Shown here piece by piece: positions 11,086-24,900 of a stretch of DNA of 64,000 bases. The translations under genes and the position numbers were made by a program. The notes below the pieces were generated by a model that was not told the origin of the DNA, made no database searches, and saw nothing but the letters and a program-made list of their open reading frames with translations. Where the stretch lies: the NCBI GenBank assembly GCA_001051155.2, contig JYIP02000003.1, forward strand, positions 5,456,001-5,520,000. The letters run 5' to 3'. Each line of letters begins with the position of its first letter. Within the stretch, counting starts at the first letter, position 1. The DNA comes from Chrysoporthe austroafricana (Eukaryota > Ascomycota > Sordariomycetes > Diaporthales > Cryphonectriaceae).

Positions 11086-11589
11086 AAGTTAATGTTATTT
11101 AATAATAGAAACCCAATTAACTGGGCAATAATATCTTACCGGAATAAGTAACGGACCTTAATTATAATAGTATAAGCTGGATAGCCTGCTATTAAAACTA
11201 TTGCTTATTATACTTCTTAACGAAAGAAAGTTTAAAATAATTCTTATACAAATTTAAAAAACGGAAGCAATTCGTTATAAGAAGAAAAGGCTTTATTTAC
11301 GACGCGGCTATAAATAGTAGCAATTCCGACTATTTAAGCAACTCTTTTGATATTAGAAAAGAAAACTTAAGAAAGTTTCCTTTGAATTACTATTTCGAGC
11401 GATAATAGAATGTAATAGTAGAAAAAGAATTCGGCATTTAAAAAGGAAAAATATTTATACCCAATACTATATTTGGAAAAATAACTTTGCAAAATATGCA
11501 GCCAGATAACTTACCGACCTTTATACAGGAAAAAGAGCCCGATATAGAAATAGGAAAAATAATCTCTTAATATAAGAAATAGGAATAAT

Positions 11590-14500
11590 TAAGATAAAAT
11601 AGCTGAATAATTAAGCATACGAAAGTTGAATACTTTATTTATAAGCTTATATTATAAAAACTCTTTCAAAGCATCCCGTTTCAGAATAGCGAATATAAAT
11701 CTTAAGAAAATAAAAGGATTAATTATTCATACTTTTATTATTACGAACTTGCCTAAATATGCTATATTTATTATAATTGCCAAATATATTTTAACGAGAA
11801 AATCAAATATAATTAGTTCCCAATTAGGGAATGGAATTAATTGATCCAACCTATTATAGAATCTCGAAAAAAGTATAGAAAAGTCTTGCATATTGAAAAT
11901 AATAATGCTTATATTGGATTCCCTAATAATTATTTATAGAAATGCATCCAAAGAAAAACGATATAAGAGCAATGCTATATTATAGCATATTTTATTTATA
12001 TGCAAGATAAGGTTAAGGAATGGCATTAATTATAAAAAGCCGGAAAGGTAAAGCAATACGGCTAAAGCCAAATACGAAAACTGGTAAAGCAAATAGCAAG
12101 AGAAGCTTAGAATATTCCAAAAGGGAAAGATCGCTTATAACGGAATAATAGCCGATTAGAATTACGAAATCCCTATATGCAATTACGAAAGAAAACGAGA
12201 AATATATTATACTAAATATATATATTAATAGGTAACGATATAGCGCATTTTTGAATAGTAATATATAAAGAAATTTCATTTTGCTAGAAATCGTTAATAA
12301 AGAACGAATCCTTTAAATATAGAAAAAAGATTTTTACAAATTTAATATTATAGAAAGAAAAGCGGTTATATATAACTTTAATATAATCGATATGGAAATT
12401 AATTACTTATTTATTTAATTTAAAGCTTTATAATAGAAACTATTTTCGATATTATAAATATAATATAATACGAATTGATTTTAAGAATATTATAGCTTAA
12501 AAAGCATAATTTTCGAATCGATTGGATTACTAGCTAGATTTTATAGAAATAAGCTATACTTATTAAGAAAATTGCAATCAATAGAGAAAAGAAAGTCTTA
12601 ATTATTAAAAATAGCATTAAGAATATATATTCAAATAAGCTTAAATATACCCTTAGAATAAACGAATAGGGAAAAGTTACGAATATTTCGAACTTATAAA
12701 TACAAGTTAGAAATAAACTAGAAATTTAAACGATTATCGATTAACGAAAAAATAATTTAATACGGAACATTATAAAGCTATATAAATTATAGAATTATAA
12801 AGAAATACTATTTCAAAAATAAGAAATATAGAAAGATTTTAAATAGAAATTTGGGCTAACGAATAATAAATACCCGAAACCCTTAAAAGTTAAGCCCTGG
12901 AAATAATAATAAAAAGCAAACGAAATAAAATATGCTTAATAATACCTTTTATTCTTCTAGATTTCAGAAAACGAAAAAGGACTATTACCGGAACTTACGA
13001 ACGTATTAAAAGAATATTACGAATTTAAGAAATTATAGCAAAAGAAATTTGATATCGGTTTGCTTGAATATAGCCCCTTTAATTATAAAATCTTATTAAA
13101 AAAAAGAACAAAACTCTAAAATTACTTTATTTACAAGCTCAATTAAGCAAAATTCGAAACCTTTAAAGAATATATTAATAAGAATTTAAAAAAGGGCTAT
13201 ATACGGAAATCGCGATTACTCGCAAGATATTCAATCCTATTTATACTCAAGAAAAACGGCAAATTACGACTTTATATGGACTATCGATAGCTAAACGATA
13301 TTACGATTAAAAATCGCTATCTCTTATTTCTAATAGGAGAAATGCGAGATTGATTAATTGGAACAAATTGGTTTATTACGTTCGATTTTAAGGAAAGATA
13401 TTATTATATCCGGATTAAGGAAAACGATATTTGGAAAATAGTATTTAGGATTCGTTATAGATATTTCGAATATATAATCTTATTTTTTGGACTAATTAAT
13501 ACGCCCGTATTTTTCTAAAAGATAATTAATAATGTCTTTTGCAAATATTTAAATACTATTATTATTATTTACTTTAATAATATCCTTATTTATTTAAGAG
13601 ATTTCGAATTATATCGATAATATATATAATAAGTATTATAGATTTTGCAAAATAATAAGTTTCTAATTAAATTTAATAAATATTATTTCTATTAATAAAA
13701 AGTTAATTATTTCGATTATATAATAGAATTAAGCAAAATTAATATGCAAAAAGATAAAATCTAAATAGTAAAAAAATAATTTATACCGGAAAAAATTAAA
13801 GAAATTAAAGTATTTTTCGGCTATATTAATTTCTATTAATAATTTATCCGAAATTATAACAAAATTGTATGCTTTCTTACGGATTTTATAAAAAAAGATC
13901 GGAAATTCGAATAAATATAAGAAATATAAGAAATATTCGATAAAATCAAAAAACGAATTATATTAGAATTAATATTTTGCAAAGCAAATTCAAATAAATT
14001 ATTTGAAATCGAAACCGATATATTAAATTACGCATTTAGCAAATAATTAAGCTAATAAAATAATTAAAGATATTTCAGAATTATAAGCAACTTTTCGAAA
14101 AAATTAAATAGCTTAGAATTTAATTATAGCATTTTAAATAAAGAATTAATAGCAATTATAAAAGCATTTAAAGAATAGCAATATTATTTAATTAAGGCTA
14201 AATATTAAATTATAATATATTCTAATTATAAAAATCTGATAATATTTATAATAATAAAAGTCTTAAATAAATAATAAGTTAAATAAGCAAAATTCCTTTT
14301 ATAATTCGATTTAAGAATTATTTATTACAAAAGATTAGAGAATAGCAAAGCAAATATATTCAGCAAATAATTGGATTATTAAAATACGGAATTTAAAGAA
14401 TTCCAGAATATTTTCTAGCAAGATAAAAATAGCAATTTTGTAAACGAAGCTAGAGAATTCAATACGATTATTAAAATCTCTAATAATAAGAAAAAACCAG

Positions 14501-15780
14501 AAAATATATTAACGGAAAAATAGAATAAATATATCAAATATATATATAATATACCCGCATATAGCTATTAAAGAATTAAGGCTATATACGAAAGAATCAA
14601 AAAATATTGGAATTTTTTAGAATTAAGGAAAAGAATCGAAATTATTTTATAGGAATATAATAGCTATAAGAAAAATAAGATTGAATATTATAAGCCTTAT
14701 AAATTATTCTAACCGCTTTTTATCCCGGAAAAAATTTGGCAATCTATTAGCTAAGATTTTATTATTAAGCTACTCTTTTTACGAAAACTTTTAACCAAAA
14801 TGCAATACAATAGCATTTTAATAGTAATTTGTAAACTAAATAAGTATGCTTATTTCTTCTTTTATAAGGAAAGCAATATAGCGGAAGATTTCGCATATAT
14901 ATTTCTCAGAATAGTTATAGCTAATTATAATATGCTTAAAGAAATTATTTCCGATAAAAATAAGAAATTTGCATTTAATTTCTGGATTTTATTCGTAAAA
15001 TTATTCGGAATATAGCAGAAAATATTTATAGCATTCTATTTATAAACGGATAAATAAATAGAATGAATTAATTAAATTATTAAATAATATTTATAGCATA
15101 TATAAATTACAAATAAAATAATTGGATTAACTTGCTATTATTAATATAATTTGTATATAATAACGCAAATATAAGTATAACGAAAAAATTATTATTTTAT
15201 ACGCTTTATAACTATAAACCGATAGCTTATTATAACGAATTATTAAGAACAAATGCAAAAGTAGCCAAAAAATAAATCCGAAAAATTAAGAAAATCCAAA
15301 AGGAATTTCAGAAAGAATTAAAATTCGTATAAGAAAGAATAATAAAATATATTAATTCTAAAAAAATTGAAAAACCAATTTTATAAAAAGAAAATAAAAT
15401 CTATTTTATTCGATAAAAGGAATATATTAGAACGATAAAACCCTTTTATTCGTTAAATTATAAAAAACTTAGCTTATTTAAGATTTTAAGAAAAATTTCG
15501 AATATTAATTTTGAATTAATATTACCCTATAAAATAAAAATTTATCCAATATTCTATATTTCATTTTTCGAACTAATATCTAAAATAACTTAAATAAACG
15601 AATTAATATAAATCGAAATTAATAAACCAGAATACGAAATCGAACGGATCTTTAAATATAAAAGACTAATTAAATACAAAAAATACTTAATTAAATAGAA
15701 AGGATATTATTCGAATGAAAATAGCTAAAAATTAATTAGCAACTTAGATAATATATAGCAAGCATTCGAGAAATACTAAG
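11590..15780 (+). pseudogene. pol of element A (protease region, RT, RNase H, integrase, chromodomain)
   Basis: Reverse transcriptase is at about 13190-13850 (GYIRKSR, LFILKKNGKLRLYMDYR, FFGLINTP). The catalytic Y-x-D-D motif reads YFNN, both Asp codons being changed to AAT. RNase H is at about 13940-14390 (IETDILNYAFS and NSKANIFSK). The integrase zinc-binding and core region is at about 14560-15350 (open from 14800 to 15015), and the chromodomain at about 15590-15770 (EYEIERIFKYKR, KKYLIK, YYSNENS). Many stops, mostly TAG and TAA at Gln or Trp positions. A dead copy. Confidence 0.85.
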
Positions 15781-15796
15781 AAAAGCAATTAAGTCG

Positions 15797-16315
15797 CTAA
15801 TTAGAAAAATAATCAGAAAAACCCGATATAATTTTATATCCCGCAAATAAATTAACGACAGACCAATTAGTATTAAAGCCAAATTATTGCAATACGGCAT
15901 TCAAGTTAAAACTTTCGGGAAGAAGACTTTCGGGAACTAAAGGTTCCGCAATACGATACTTAGCCTTGGCTTTATAATATTCCTTTTCCGCCTCTTCTGC
16001 TTTTAACTGTTTTAGCTTTTCGATAATATCCAAATTCCGGCATACTGCGCAAGCCATTTTCTCGGCTTACAAACGGCGCTGTTTCCGTAACCGAAAAACT
16101 TTCGCATTAGCTAATATCGCTTCTTTCTCGGCAGTATTCAATTCCGTTTCGATTCGGAAATGCTATTTAACGATCCGTTATATTTGGACCGGAATAAGGC
16201 CCGCTATATTATAATTATTCCGCTTATTACGAATGCATTTGGCATAACGTAAAGAATTCTTTTCCGAAATATAATAGAAGAGATTACGATCCGAATAAGA
16301 AGAATACGCAAGCAT
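15797..16315 (-). pseudogene. Antisense Cys6-cluster plus coiled-coil gene of element A
   Basis: ATG at 16315 to TAG at 15797 gives 173 codons on the strand opposite to gag-pol. Near the N-terminus, Tyr or Cys fall at the cluster positions (YSSYSDRNLFYYI, then SSRYAECIRNK), consistent with a six-Cys cluster damaged by TGY-to-TAY changes. A long coiled coil follows (EKLKQLKAEEAEKEYYKAKA), then the conserved tail PESLLPESFNLNAVL. The few stops are at Gln positions. It has the same length as the copy in element F. Confidence 0.7.
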
Positions 16316-16490
16316 TTCGGAATAGCGAGAGAAGACTATAAGCTAGAAAATATTGCTCTGATTTATTTTCTTATAAAAACGTTTTTCGATTCTGCAAAAT
16401 ATTCTAATTAAGAAAGAAATATTAAGAAAGAAAGGTTAATAAAGGCTTTATAGAAATTATTAAGGATAATAATTAACAGAAAAGGGATAA

Positions 16491-16936
16491 TATTATAATT
16501 CAATATAGAATAGCCTGCTAATGCATCCAGAACGGAAAGGGCTAATAGGCCGGAATATGCAATAACTTTACTTAAAAATACTCGTAAGGATTACGTAATT
16601 TAAGGTTAAAGGTTAGACTGATAAAATCGCTATTAGTCCCGATAGTTTTATATAAACCGATAATATCGATAACGATCCTATTAGTTCAGAATTAAAAAGC
16701 CGGATATATAAGAATAGGATATTTACCAAATAGATTATTATAGCTTTTCAGTTGTAAATTTAAATATTATTTAGACCTTGTTTATATTTTAATAATAGCT
16801 GTATTAGCTTATAAATTTTGTAAATATTTATTTTAAACGTATTTCTGGCATTTAGGATTATACTTAATATTATACTTGCTAGCATAAACCCTTTAACCTT
16901 ACAGTTTATCTTAAGAATATTATAGCGTTTATAATA
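16491..16936 (+). repeat. 3' LTR of element A, 446 bp
   Basis: It starts TATTATAATTCAATATAG and ends GCGTTTATAATA; same length and layout as 9619-10064. The differences seen between the two are transitions of RIP type. Confidence 0.88.
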
Positions 16937-19500
16937 ATATCTTTAGTCGTTCTATTAACCGAATTGCTTACCGAATGCATAATCCGATATATCGGTTTTA
17001 ATTTCAAATAGCTTGCTTAAGTTTGTTTCGCAAAGTATAAGTTCTAATATAATTCGTTTTTTAATTTTATCGAATGCCTCTTATATTTTTTAAAATCATT
17101 CGAATTTCTAGTTTTTTTTCGTAAAATCCGTAAGAAGTTATACGATCCTATTATAATTCCGAATAAATTATCGGTAAAAATTAATATATTCAAAAAATAT
17201 TTTAATATTTTTAGTTCTTTTTAATATAAACTATTCTTTTATTACTTAAACTTTATCTTTTTGCATATTAATCTTTCTTAACTCGATTATATAGCTGAAA
17301 TAATTAATTCTTTACTAATAGAAATTGTATTTATTTAATTCAATTAAAATTTTATTATTTTATAAAGTTTGAAATACTTGCTATATATATTGCTTATATA
17401 TTTCAAGATTTCTTAAATAAATAAAAATATCGTTAAAATAAATAATAATAATAGTATTTAAATATTTACGGAATATATTATTAATTATTTCTTGAAAAGA
17501 TATAAATGCATTAATAAGCTTAAAAAGTAAAATTATATATTCGAAATGTCTATAACGAATCTTAAAAGCTATTTTCCAGATATTATTTTCTTTAATCTTA
17601 ATATAATAATATTCTTCTTTAAAATCAAATATAATAAACTATTTTATTCCAATTAAACGATTTCGCATTTTTCTTATTAAGAGTAAAAAATAGCGGTTCT
17701 TTATTATAATATCGTTAAGCTATTAATAGTTTATATAAAATTATAATTTGCTATTTTTTTTAAATATAAACTGGATTAAATATTTTACGAGTAATTGCAA
17801 TTTCCGTATATAGCCCCTTTTTAGATTTTTATTAATATATTCCTTAAATATTTCGAGCTTTGCTTAATTGAGCTTATAAATAGAATAATTTTATAGCTTA
17901 ATCTTTTTTTTCAATAAGATTTTATAATTATAAAAGCTATGCTTTAATAAGCCAGTATTGAATTTCTTTTGCTATAGCTTCTTAAACTTATAATATTCCT
18001 TTAGTATATTTTTGAGTTTTAATAATAATCTTTTTTCGTTTTCTGAAATTTGGAAGAATAAAAAATACCGTTAAGCGTATTTTGCTTCTCTTGCTTTCTG
18101 CTATTACTTATAAGACTTAATCTTTAATAGCTTCGGATATTTATTATTTATCGAACCGAATCTTTTTTTCGTAATCTTTCTGGGATTAATAAATCGGAAG
18201 CTATATTTCTTTATAATTCTATAATTTATATAGTTTCGTAATGCTTTACGCTAAATTAATTTTCTATTAATTGCTAATTATTTAAATTTCTAGTTTAGCT
18301 TTAATTTATATTTATAAGTTTGAAATATCCGTAACCTTTCCTTATACTTTAACAAATTCTTCCGCTTTAAAAATATATTTAAGCTTATTTAAATGCATAT
18401 TTCTAATGCTATTTTCAGTAATTAAGATTTTCCCTTTTCCGTTAATTATAATCTTTTTAGTAAATACGGTTTATTCTTATAAAATTTAACTAATAATCCA
18501 ATTAATTCGAAAATTATACTTTTTAAGCTAAAATATTTTTAAGATTAATTTATATTATGCTATATTTGTAATATCGAAAGTAATATTTATTATAAAGCTT
18601 TAAATTAAAATAAGTAAATAATTAGTTTTTATATTAATTATATTAAAGTTATATGCAATCGCTTTTCTTTTTATAATATTAAGTTTATAAAGATTTTTCT
18701 TCCGTATTCAAGGAATTTGTTTTTTATTAACGATTTTTAGCGAAATAAAATTTCCTTATATGCCGCTATCCAATAATACGCTATATCGTTACTTGTTAAT
18801 ATATATATCTAATACGATATGCTATTCGTTTTCTCTAATAATAGCGTATAAAGACCTTATAATCCTAATCGGCTATTATTCCGTTATAAGCAATCTTTCC
18901 TTTTTAAGACATTCTGGGCTTTTCTTGCTGCTTGCCTTGCTAATTTCTTGCTTAGCTTTAACTATATTGCTTTGCTTTTTGCAATTTATGCTATTCTTTA
19001 GCTTTATTTTATATATAAATAAAGCATGCTATAACGTAATATTGCTCTTATATCGTCTTTCCTTAAATATATTTCTATAGATAATTGTCGGGTAGTTTAA
19101 TATAAGCATTATTGTTTTCGATATGCAAGACTTTTCTATATTTTCTTCGGGATTTTATAATAAGTTAAATTAATTAGTTTTATTCTTTAATTGAAAACCA
19201 ATTGTATTTAACTTTCTCGTTAAAATATATCTAATAGTTATAATATATATAGCATATTCAAGTAAGTTTATAATAATAAGAGTATAAATAACTGATCTTT
19301 CTATTTTCTTAAAATCTATATTCGTTATTTTGGAATAGAATGCTCTGAAAGAGTTCTTATAATATAAGCCTATAAATAAAGTATTTAACTTTCGTATATT
19401 TGGTTATTTAATTGCTATATCTTAATTGTCTTTATTTTATATATTAAGTAATTATTTCCTTTGCAATCGGTTTTTCTTCAATCGTAAAAGTTAATAAATT
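16937..19500 (-). pseudogene. pol fragment of element B
   Basis: The minus strand shows chromovirus reverse transcriptase with the Y-x-D-D motif changed to YFNN (about 17440) and many stops. The hydrophobic plus-strand frame at 18760-19080 is only the reverse complement of the basic linker between gag and RT. Nothing before RNase H is missing; everything after is. Confidence 0.72.
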
Positions 19501-19949
19501 ATTTGGTTGCTTATTTTGCAATATTATTTCTTTAAGCGTAGCATTTAATATAAATATTTCTATTTATTAAATACTAATTTCTTTTTCTATTATTGCTTCT
19601 TATTATTATTCGAAATAATAGTTTAAAAAGAACTTTCTTAAATTTATTTCCTTAATATTTAATAAATTGCTTAAATAATTTAAATTACTGCTATTTATAG
19701 CTATATTATAAAAGGAGCTTTTCTTTCTTATAGCGAATTATTTTTATCTTTTAAGCTTATATAAGAATTATTTTAAACTTTCTTTTGCTAAAAAGTATAA
19801 TAAGCAATAATCTTAATAGCAAGCTATTTAGCTTATATTGCTATAATTAAAGTTTGTTATTTGCTTTAAAAAGATATTATTATTTAGCTAATTGGGTTTT
19901 TATTGCTAAATAATATTAATTTATCTTTCCGGAATTAATTTCTATCTTT

Positions 19950-20771
19950 GCTTTTTTCTTTCTTAATAGCAATTATATACAATATAGCCTTTCTTGCTAT
20001 AATTATAACAAATAATCCCTTTGCGTTATTTATATATAAAAGTATTTAATTTTATAAATTTAGTATATATTATGCTTAAATAAGCTATATTATTCCGGTT
20101 TTTCTGCTAAAACTTGCGCTTTCTAGAATTGAATTAATATTTCGGAATATTATTATAATTCTTTTATCGTTATTAATAGCATTCGTAAAGTCGATTATCG
20201 ATACGAACTGCTTTATTAATAAACTCATTAAGTTTTTCGGGTCGGTTTTCTTTATAAACTTCGTCTTTAATTTCTTCTTTAAGTCTTATATAATAAACAT
20301 TTATAAAAGGTTTATCTTTATAATCGAAATAAGCGATAATTTATCGGAATTTGGCTATATAGTTTGCAGCTAAACCTGTTTGTCGGAATGCTTCTAACTA
20401 TTATATTGCAATATATCATTTATCCGGATTTCTGAAAGTCTTTATAAAAGCCGATTCGAAATTGATATAATGCTAGAAAATACGTTTGATATCCTTAAAA
20501 CGAAAGTTTTCGCTATTATTTAAATAATTACGGAAAGTTAGCTTTTATTACTGGAAGGCGATTCTTTCGAAATAGCTTTTCGGGAAATCTATTTTGTCGT
20601 AAGTAATCCTAAATTAAATACCATAATGCTTAAAATAAGCTTTAAATTAAGTTAAGAAGGCTTGAAGATCTCCGCATATGCTTTTGTAAAGCTTAAGCTT
20701 ATTAAGCTTGAAAGCCTTAGCTTGCTAGAAAGCATTGAAACGGAAAATTTCATTCTTAATTTCTTTAAGCT
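19950..20771 (-). pseudogene. gag fragment of element B
   Basis: Retrotransposon gag with a degraded zinc knuckle at about 19985-20030 (minus strand CYNYSKKGY-like). It is cut at 20771 by element C. The missing N-terminal part continues at 28180 on the other side of C. Confidence 0.72.
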
Positions 20772-21258
20772 TATTATAAACGCTGCAGTAATCCTAGAAT
20801 AAACTATAACGTTAAAGGGTTTATGCTAGTAAAGGCAGTATTAAATATAACTTTGAATATTAAGAAACGTGCTTAGACTAAAGGTTTATAATATTTATAA
20901 GCCAATATAGCTATTACTAAGAAACAAGTAAAGTCCAAGTAATACTTAGATTTACGACTTAAAAGCTATAATAATCTATCTGGTAAATATTCTATCTTTA
21001 TATATCCAGCTTTTCAGTTCCTGATCTGTTAAGTCTAGAGCAGATTTTCAGATCCTGGATCGGCCAGGTTTAGAACAAATCTTCAGATCCTGGATTTATT
21101 AGGTCTGGAACAAATTCTCAAATCCTCCTTATTTCGTAACTCTAGCCTTAGCTTACGTAAATAAGTAAGGGAATTCCCTAAACGGGGCTGCAAGTAAAGT
21201 GCTTAACTATTCCTTATTTTTTTCCCTATATATTCTATTTTTTCGTTAAGTTATAACA
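20772..21258 (-). repeat. 3' LTR of element C, 487 bp
   Basis: On the plus strand it runs TATTATAAACGC to GTTATAACA. Its U3 has a threefold degenerate tandem of about 36 bp around CAGATCCTGGATC, giving this subfamily its longer LTR. Confidence 0.9.
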
Positions 21259-21450
21259 TTATCCCCTTTCCAATCGGTTATTATCTTTAATAATTCTTAT
21301 AAATAATTTTAAGTTATTTAGGAAACTTATTGCGCTTTTCCAATTAGGATAAGTAATAAAATCTCAAAACTTAAATCTTCCAATCCTTATTCTAATAAGA
21401 ATAAATAGCGTAATTCCTTAATTCTTCGGATTATTTATTATGCTATTATT

Positions 21451-21954
21451 ATATATCCTTATTCCTATTATAACCGCTTAAAGTTGGAAACGTATGCAAT
21501 ATTTTAGCAGGATTCGTTTTGTTACTTTAAGTATATTTAGTATAACCAATCGAATTGCGATATTTTGGAACCGATTAATGCCGCAAAACTTTCTTTCGCA
21601 TTCAACTAGTTCCAGAAATTAAAAAACGAAATCGAAAGTCTAGAAAATAAGCTAATACGGTTACGGAAATAGAAACGGATATAGCGGGAACGGATAGCCA
21701 AGGCATTCTGTCGTAATTTATCTAATCTTGAGGAATTGGAAAGATTAAAGGCTAAAGAGGCGGCGGAAGAGTATCGCAAAGCCGAGAAGGAATACCGTAC
21801 TGCAAAAGCCCTGGTTCCCGAAAGTCCTTTTCCCGAAAGCTTCAACCTAAATACCGTATTGCAATAATTCGGTTTTAATATTAACTAGTCTGCCATTAAC
21901 TTATTTGCAAGGTATAAGATTGTATTAAGTCTTTTTAATCTTTTTTCTAATTAA
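21451..21954 (+). pseudogene. Antisense Cys6-cluster plus coiled-coil gene of element C
   Basis: The frame from the position equivalent to the element E start codon (ATA here, ATG in E) to TAA 21954 is 168 codons, exactly the length of the E copy. The cluster reads PYSYYNRLKLETY...FCYFKY...NCD with Tyr at four cluster positions and Cys at the last one. A coiled coil follows (LEELERLKAKEAAEEYRKAE) and the tail PESPFPESFNLNTVL. The stops are TAG or TAA at expected Gln positions. The frame on the other strand (21606-21845) is its shadow. Confidence 0.7.
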
Positions 21955-21989
21955 CGGGTTAGTTGCTTTTCCTAGTATTTTTTGAGTAT

Positions 21990-24900
21990 TTGCTATACAT
22001 TATTTAAATTGCTAATTAGTTTCTAGCTGTTTTTATTCGAATAATATCTTTTCCATTTAATTAGGTATTCCTTATATTTGGTTATTTTTCTGTATTTAAA
22101 GATTTGTCCGATTTCGTATTCTAGTTTATTGGTTTCGATTTGTATTAATTTGTCCGTTTGGGTTATTTTGGGTATTAGTTCGAGGAATGAAATATAGAAT
22201 ACTGGATAAATTCTTATTCTATAAAATAATGCTAGTTCAAAATTAATATCCGAGATTTTCCTTAAAATCCTAAATAAGCTAAATTTCTTATAATTTAGCG
22301 AATAAAAAGGTTTTATTATTCTGATATATTCTTTTTATTAAATAAGATAAATTTTATTCTTTTTTTATAGAATTAATCCTTTAATTCTTTTAGAATTGGC
22401 ATATTTTATTATTTTTTCTTATACGAATTTCAGTTCTTTCTATAATTCTTTTTAGATTTTCTTAATTTTTTGGATTCGTTTTTCCGCTATTTCTATATTT
22501 ATTCTTAATAATTCGTTATAATAAGCTATCAGGTTATAGCTATAAAGCGCATAAAATAGTAATTTTTTTGTCGTACTTATATTTACGCTATTATATACAA
22601 ATTGTATTAATAATAGCAAGTCGACCCAGTTATTCTATTTATAATTTACGTAATGCTATAAATATTATTTGATAATCTGATTAGTTTGTTCTATTTATTT
22701 ATTTATTTATAAATGAAATGCTATAAATATTTTTTGTTATATTTTTAATAACTTTATAAATAAAGTTTAGAAATTAAATATAAATTTCCTATTTTTATCG
22801 GAAATAATTTCTTTAAGTATACTATAATTAGCTATAACTGTTCTGAAAAACGTATATACAAGATCTTCCGCTATGCTACTTTCCTTATAAGAGAAAAAAT
22901 AAGCATATTTGCTTAGTTTGCAAATTATTACTAAAATATTATTATATTGCATTTTAGTTAAAAGTTTTCGTAAAAGGAATAGCTTAATAATAAAATCCTA
23001 GCTAATGAATTGCTAAACCCTTTCCGGAACCGGGAATAGTTAGAATAATCTATAAAGCTTATAATATTCGATTTTGTTTTTCTTATAGCTATTGCATTTT
23101 CGTAAAATAGTTTCAATCCTTCTCTTTAATCCTGGAAAATTCCAGTATTTTTTGATTCTTTTATATATAGCTCTAATTCCTTAATAGCTATATGCTAGTA
23201 CGCTATAAGTTGCTTTAATATATTTATTTTGTTTTTCGAATAATATTTCTTCTAATTTCTTTTCGTTATTATTAATTCTAATAATTATATCGAATTCTCT
23301 AGCTTCGTTTACAAAGTTGCTATTTTTATTTTATCGAAAGATATTTTGGAATTCTTTTAGCTTTATATCTTTATAATCTAATCGTTTGCTAAATGCATTT
23401 ATTTTGCTATTTTCTATTCTTTTGCAATAAACAATCTTTAAATCAAATTGTAAAAAGAATTCTGCTTATCTAATTTATTATTTATTCAGAACCTTTATTA
23501 TTATAAATATTATTAGATTTTTGTAATCAGAATATATTATAATCTAATATTTAGTTCTAATTAAATAATACTATTATTTTTCGAATGCTTTTACGATTGC
23601 TATTAGTTTTTTATTTGGGATGCTATAATTAAGTTTCGGGCCGTTTAACTTTTTCGAAAAGTTGCTTATAATCCTGAAATAACCTTAATCGTTCCGTTAG
23701 TTTAATTATTTGCCCAATGCATAATTTAATATATCGGTTTCGATTTCAAATAATTTATTTAAGTTTATTTTGCAAAATATTAATTCTAATATAATTCGTT
23801 TCTTAATTTCGTTAAATGCTTTTTATGCTTTTTATATTTATTCGAATTTCCGATCTTTTTTCGTAAAATCCGTAAAAAAGCATACTATTTTATTATAATT
23901 TCGAATAAATTGCCAATAAAAGTTAATATAGCCGAAAAATGCTTTAACTTCTTTAATTCTTTCTAATATAAGCTATTCTTTTATTGCTTGGACTTTATCT
24001 TTTTATATACTAATTTTTTTTAATTTTATTATATAATAGAAATAATTAACCTTTTGCTAATAGAAATAATATTTGCTAAATTCGATTAAAAACTTATTAT
24101 TTTGCAAAATTTGCAATACTTATTATATATACTATCGATATAATTCAAAATCTTTTGAATAAATAAAGATATTATTAAAATAAATAATAATAATAATATC
24201 TAAATATTCGCAGAAAATATTATTAATTATCTTTTAGAAAAACGCAAGCGCATTAATTAATCCGAAAAGTAAGATTATATATTCAAAATATCCGTAACGA
24301 GTTTTGAATATTATTTTCCAAATATTATTTTCTTTAATCCGGATATAATAATATCTTTCTTTAAGATCGAACGTAATAAACTAATTTGCTTTAATTAATC
24401 GATTTTGCATTTCTCTTATTAGAAATAAAAGATAGCGGTTTTTAATTATAATATCGTTTAGCTATCGGTAATCCATATAGAATCGTAACTTGCCGTTTTT
24501 CTTAAGTATAAATAGGATCGAATATTTTGCGAATAATTGTAATTTCCGTATATAGCTTTTCTTTAAATTCTTATTAATATATTCTCTAAAGGCTTTAAGC
24601 TTTGCTTAATCGAGCTTATAAATAGGGTAATTCTAGGGTTTTATCCTTTCTTTTAATAAGATTTTGTAATTAAAAAGGCTATATTCAAGCAAATCGGTAT
24701 TAAATTTTCTTTATTATAATTTCTTGAATTCGTAATATTCTTTTAATACGTTTTTGAATTCTAATAACGGTCTTTCTTTATTTTCTGAAATCTAGAAGAA
24801 TAAAAGGTATTATTAAGCGTATTTTATTTCGCTTGTTTCTTGCTATTATTTTCGGAATTTGACTTTTAAAGGTTTCGAGTATTTATCGTTCGTTAGCTTA

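Larger units (their letters stand above)
9619..16936 (+). mobile_element. Element A: complete but RIP-inactivated Ty3/gypsy chromovirus (7318 bp)
   Basis: Two LTRs of exactly 446 bp (9619-10064 and 16491-16936) bound gag with a zinc knuckle, pol (reverse transcriptase, RNase H, integrase, chromodomain), an antisense small gene and a polypurine tract AGAAAAGGGATAA directly before the 3' LTR. The order RT-RNase H-integrase-chromodomain defines a chromovirus. The 5 bp before (CTATT) and after (ATATC) do not match. The left flank corresponds to about 23325 of element C and the right flank to about 23679, so roughly 350 bp of the host element is missing across the insertion. Confidence 0.88.

Noticed and set aside
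12013..12279. Hydrophobic, membrane-protein-like frames at 12013-12279, 18760-19080, 25507-25713, 49354-49620 and 57238-57492
   Set aside because: All lie at the same offset in the elements and on the strand opposite to pol. They are the reverse complement of the Lys/Arg/Gln-rich gag-pol linker, made hydrophobic by AT-rich codons.
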